A stretch of 6,335 bases of DNA from Desulfuromonadaceae bacterium (GTDB taxonomy: Bacteria; Desulfobacterota; Desulfuromonadia; Desulfuromonadales; Desulfuromonadaceae): assembly GCA_027065245.1 (NCBI GenBank), contig JAMOOS010000309.1, positions 1 to 6,335 on the forward strand, in the 5' to 3' direction. The translations under genes were made by a program, and so were the position numbers. This document shows positions 5,048 to 6,335 of the stretch, piece after piece (position 1 is the first letter of the stretch; every line of letters begins with the position of its first letter). Under the pieces are notes generated by a model. The model saw only the letters and a program-made list of their open reading frames with translations. It was not told the DNA's origin and searched no databases.

Positions 5048-6335
5048 CTAGAACTTGCCAAATTCATCATCATCCAATGCAATCTGCGGCTGATCACTGC
5101 TGCCGCCCCAACCGGACGAATCCGAGGTTGATGCGACAGAAGCCGTCGGCGCAGCAGACGCAGATTGACGCGGCGGCGCCGGATAAGAGGTCTGACTTAT
5201 TGTCGGCTGCGAACCATCCTGGCGCAACTTGAAACGGCGCAAAATATCTTCCAGTTGCATGGCCTGGTTGGACAATTCCTGCGCGGCAGCGGCTGCTTGT
5301 TCGGCACTGGCGGTATTCTGCTGGGTAACCTCATCAATTTTGGCCACACCGTCATTTATTTGTGAAATCCCTTGAGACTGCTCAACACTGGAAGCTGAAA
5401 TTTCGCCAAGCAGATCGTTGACCTTCTGAATCTCATCAACAATACTGTTGAAAGTAGCAGAGGTGTTGTCAGCAATCTGTGCCCCATACTCAACCTTGCT
5501 AACCGAGTTTTCTATTAACTCAGATGTCTCCCGCGCCGCCTTGGCACTGCGTGCCGCCAGGTTGCGCACTTCTTCAGCAACCACGGCAAACCCTTTTCCG
5601 TGCTGACCGGCGTGCGCCGCCTCGACGGCCGCGTTAAGTGCCAGCAGATTGGTTTGGAAAGCGATTTCGTCGATAACCTTGATAATCTTGGAGATATTAA
5701 GGCTTGACTCGTTAATGTCAGCCATGGCGGTAACCATCTGATGCATCTGCTTGCTGCCTTCATCAGCAGAAGTATGGGTTTGCGCCGCCAATTTGTAGGC
5801 AGTCTGGGAATTTTCGGCGTTGGTCCTGGTCTGGGAAGCCAGTTCGTTCATCGAGGCAGAAATTTCCTCCAACGAACTGGCGGAATCGGTAGCACCCTCA
5901 GACAGTACCTGACTGGTTTCAGACACCTGCGCTGACCCGGCGGAGATCTGTGAACCACTTACCTGTACACGTGCCAGAATCTCACTCAAATCATCGCGTA
6001 CCTTCTTAATGGCCATCCGCAACGAGTCCCTCGAATCGCACGGATGAATATCGAAAGTCAAATCGCCACTGGCCAGTTTCTGCAACGAAGCTAGAACGTC
6101 CTTCTGCAGAATATCGGCGAAGTTGTCGATTATACGGGCAATATCACCAATCTCGTCTTTACTGTCCATATTGAGGCGGCCGTCGAGACGCCCTTTTTCC
6201 ATATCGGCAAATATCGCTTTCACCCGGGTTAAGGGCTTGCGAATCATGTTACCGAGCATGAAGTAGATAATTATGATAGTAAGTACAACGCCAACCACAG
6301 CGGTAATGACTACCGAATGAAGGCTACTGCTAAGC
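5048..6335 (-). CDS. Methyl-accepting chemotaxis protein, C-terminal part (N-terminus beyond window)
   Basis: Transmembrane chemoreceptor whose cytoplasmic hairpin docks CheA and CheW. The frame is open to the right window edge (428 visible residues). The GTG at 6298 lies inside a membrane helix and is not a true start. The sensor domain and first membrane segment are missing. Counting from that GTG, visible parts are the second membrane helix (beginning before residue 1, to about 18), HAMP (19-65), a HAMP-like repeat with LQKLASGDLTFDI (72-84), the adaptation region including SLEEISASMNELASQTRTNAENS (142-164), the hairpin tip EIAFQTNLLALNAAVEAAHAG (211-231), the return helix KGFAVVAEEVRNLAARSAKA, and a Pro/Ser/Ala-rich linker (about 365-400) ending in the acidic tail ALDDDEFGKF. 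The tail is not the NWETF-type CheR tether of enteric receptors. Tip differences are His and Gln where E. coli Tsr has Arg388 and Glu391. The HDOD gene follows 17 bases later. Confidence 0.96.
   Translation of the reverse strand, partial: LSSSLHSVVITAVVGVVLTIIIIYFMLGNMIRKPLTRVKAIFADMEKGRLDGRLNMDSKDEIGDIARIIDNFADILQKDVLASLQKLASGDLTFDIHPCDSRDSLRMAIKKVRDDLSEILARVQVSGSQISAGSAQVSETSQVLSEGATDSASSLEEISASMNELASQTRTNAENSQTAYKLAAQTHTSADEGSKQMHQMVTAMADINESSLNISKIIKVIDEIAFQTNLLALNAAVEAAHAGQHGKGFAVVAEEVRNLAARSAKAARETSELIENSVSKVEYGAQIADNTSATFNSIVDEIQKVNDLLGEISASSVEQSQGISQINDGVAKIDEVTQQNTASAEQAAAAAQELSNQAMQLEDILRRFKLRQDGSQPTISQTSYPAPPRQSASAAPTASVASTSDSSGWGGSSDQPQIALDDDEFGKF

Noticed and set aside
6296..6298. 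GTG as the chemoreceptor start
   Set aside because: The frame stays open to the window edge, and this codon falls in the middle of a hydrophobic membrane helix. The true start lies outside the window.

Overview
The window is a bacterial chromosomal segment in which every supported gene lies on the minus strand, so it reads biologically from right to left. It holds seven genes. The first (right edge) and the last (left edge) are cut by the window boundaries. The C-terminal style of the chemoreceptor (acidic tail ending DDDEFGKF), an HDOD protein beside it, and a TPR-associated TRAP transporter suggest a Gram-negative of the Desulfuromonas/Geobacter type (Desulfobacterota). This is an impression from family resemblance, not a proven assignment.

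Right block (about 6335 to 4188): the C-terminal part of a methyl-accepting chemotaxis protein (transmembrane segment, HAMP, probable second HAMP, long signalling hairpin), followed 17 bases later by an HDOD-domain protein. The two probably share a transcript that ends at a strong 10-bp GC-rich hairpin (4131-4154).

Left block (about 4115 to 1): a precorrin-2 dehydrogenase / siroheme-synthase N-terminal-type protein, then a complete TPAT-type TRAP transporter: TatT-like TPR lipoprotein, DctP-like periplasmic binding protein, DctQ small membrane subunit and DctM large membrane subunit. Joints are extremely tight: TAG directly abutting ATG, 13 bases, an ATGA overlap and a TAATG overlap. This strongly suggests one operon with translational coupling. 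DctM is open without a stop from 1179 to base 1 (393 residues visible). It lacks only the family's last few dozen residues, which lie outside the window.

How the genes work together: DctP captures a solute in the periplasm. The TatT lipoprotein, known in this transporter class to associate with the binding protein, probably hands over or stores ligand. DctQM moves the ligand through the inner membrane by ion symport. The binding protein has Trp where typical TRAP binding proteins have the carboxylate-binding Arg, so the ligand may not be a simple organic acid. The siroheme-type protein at the head of the operon appears to lack its family's catalytic Asp and is the most puzzling member. No RNA genes, insertion sequences, CRISPR arrays or repeat arrays were seen, and there is no gene-free stretch longer than 300 bases.
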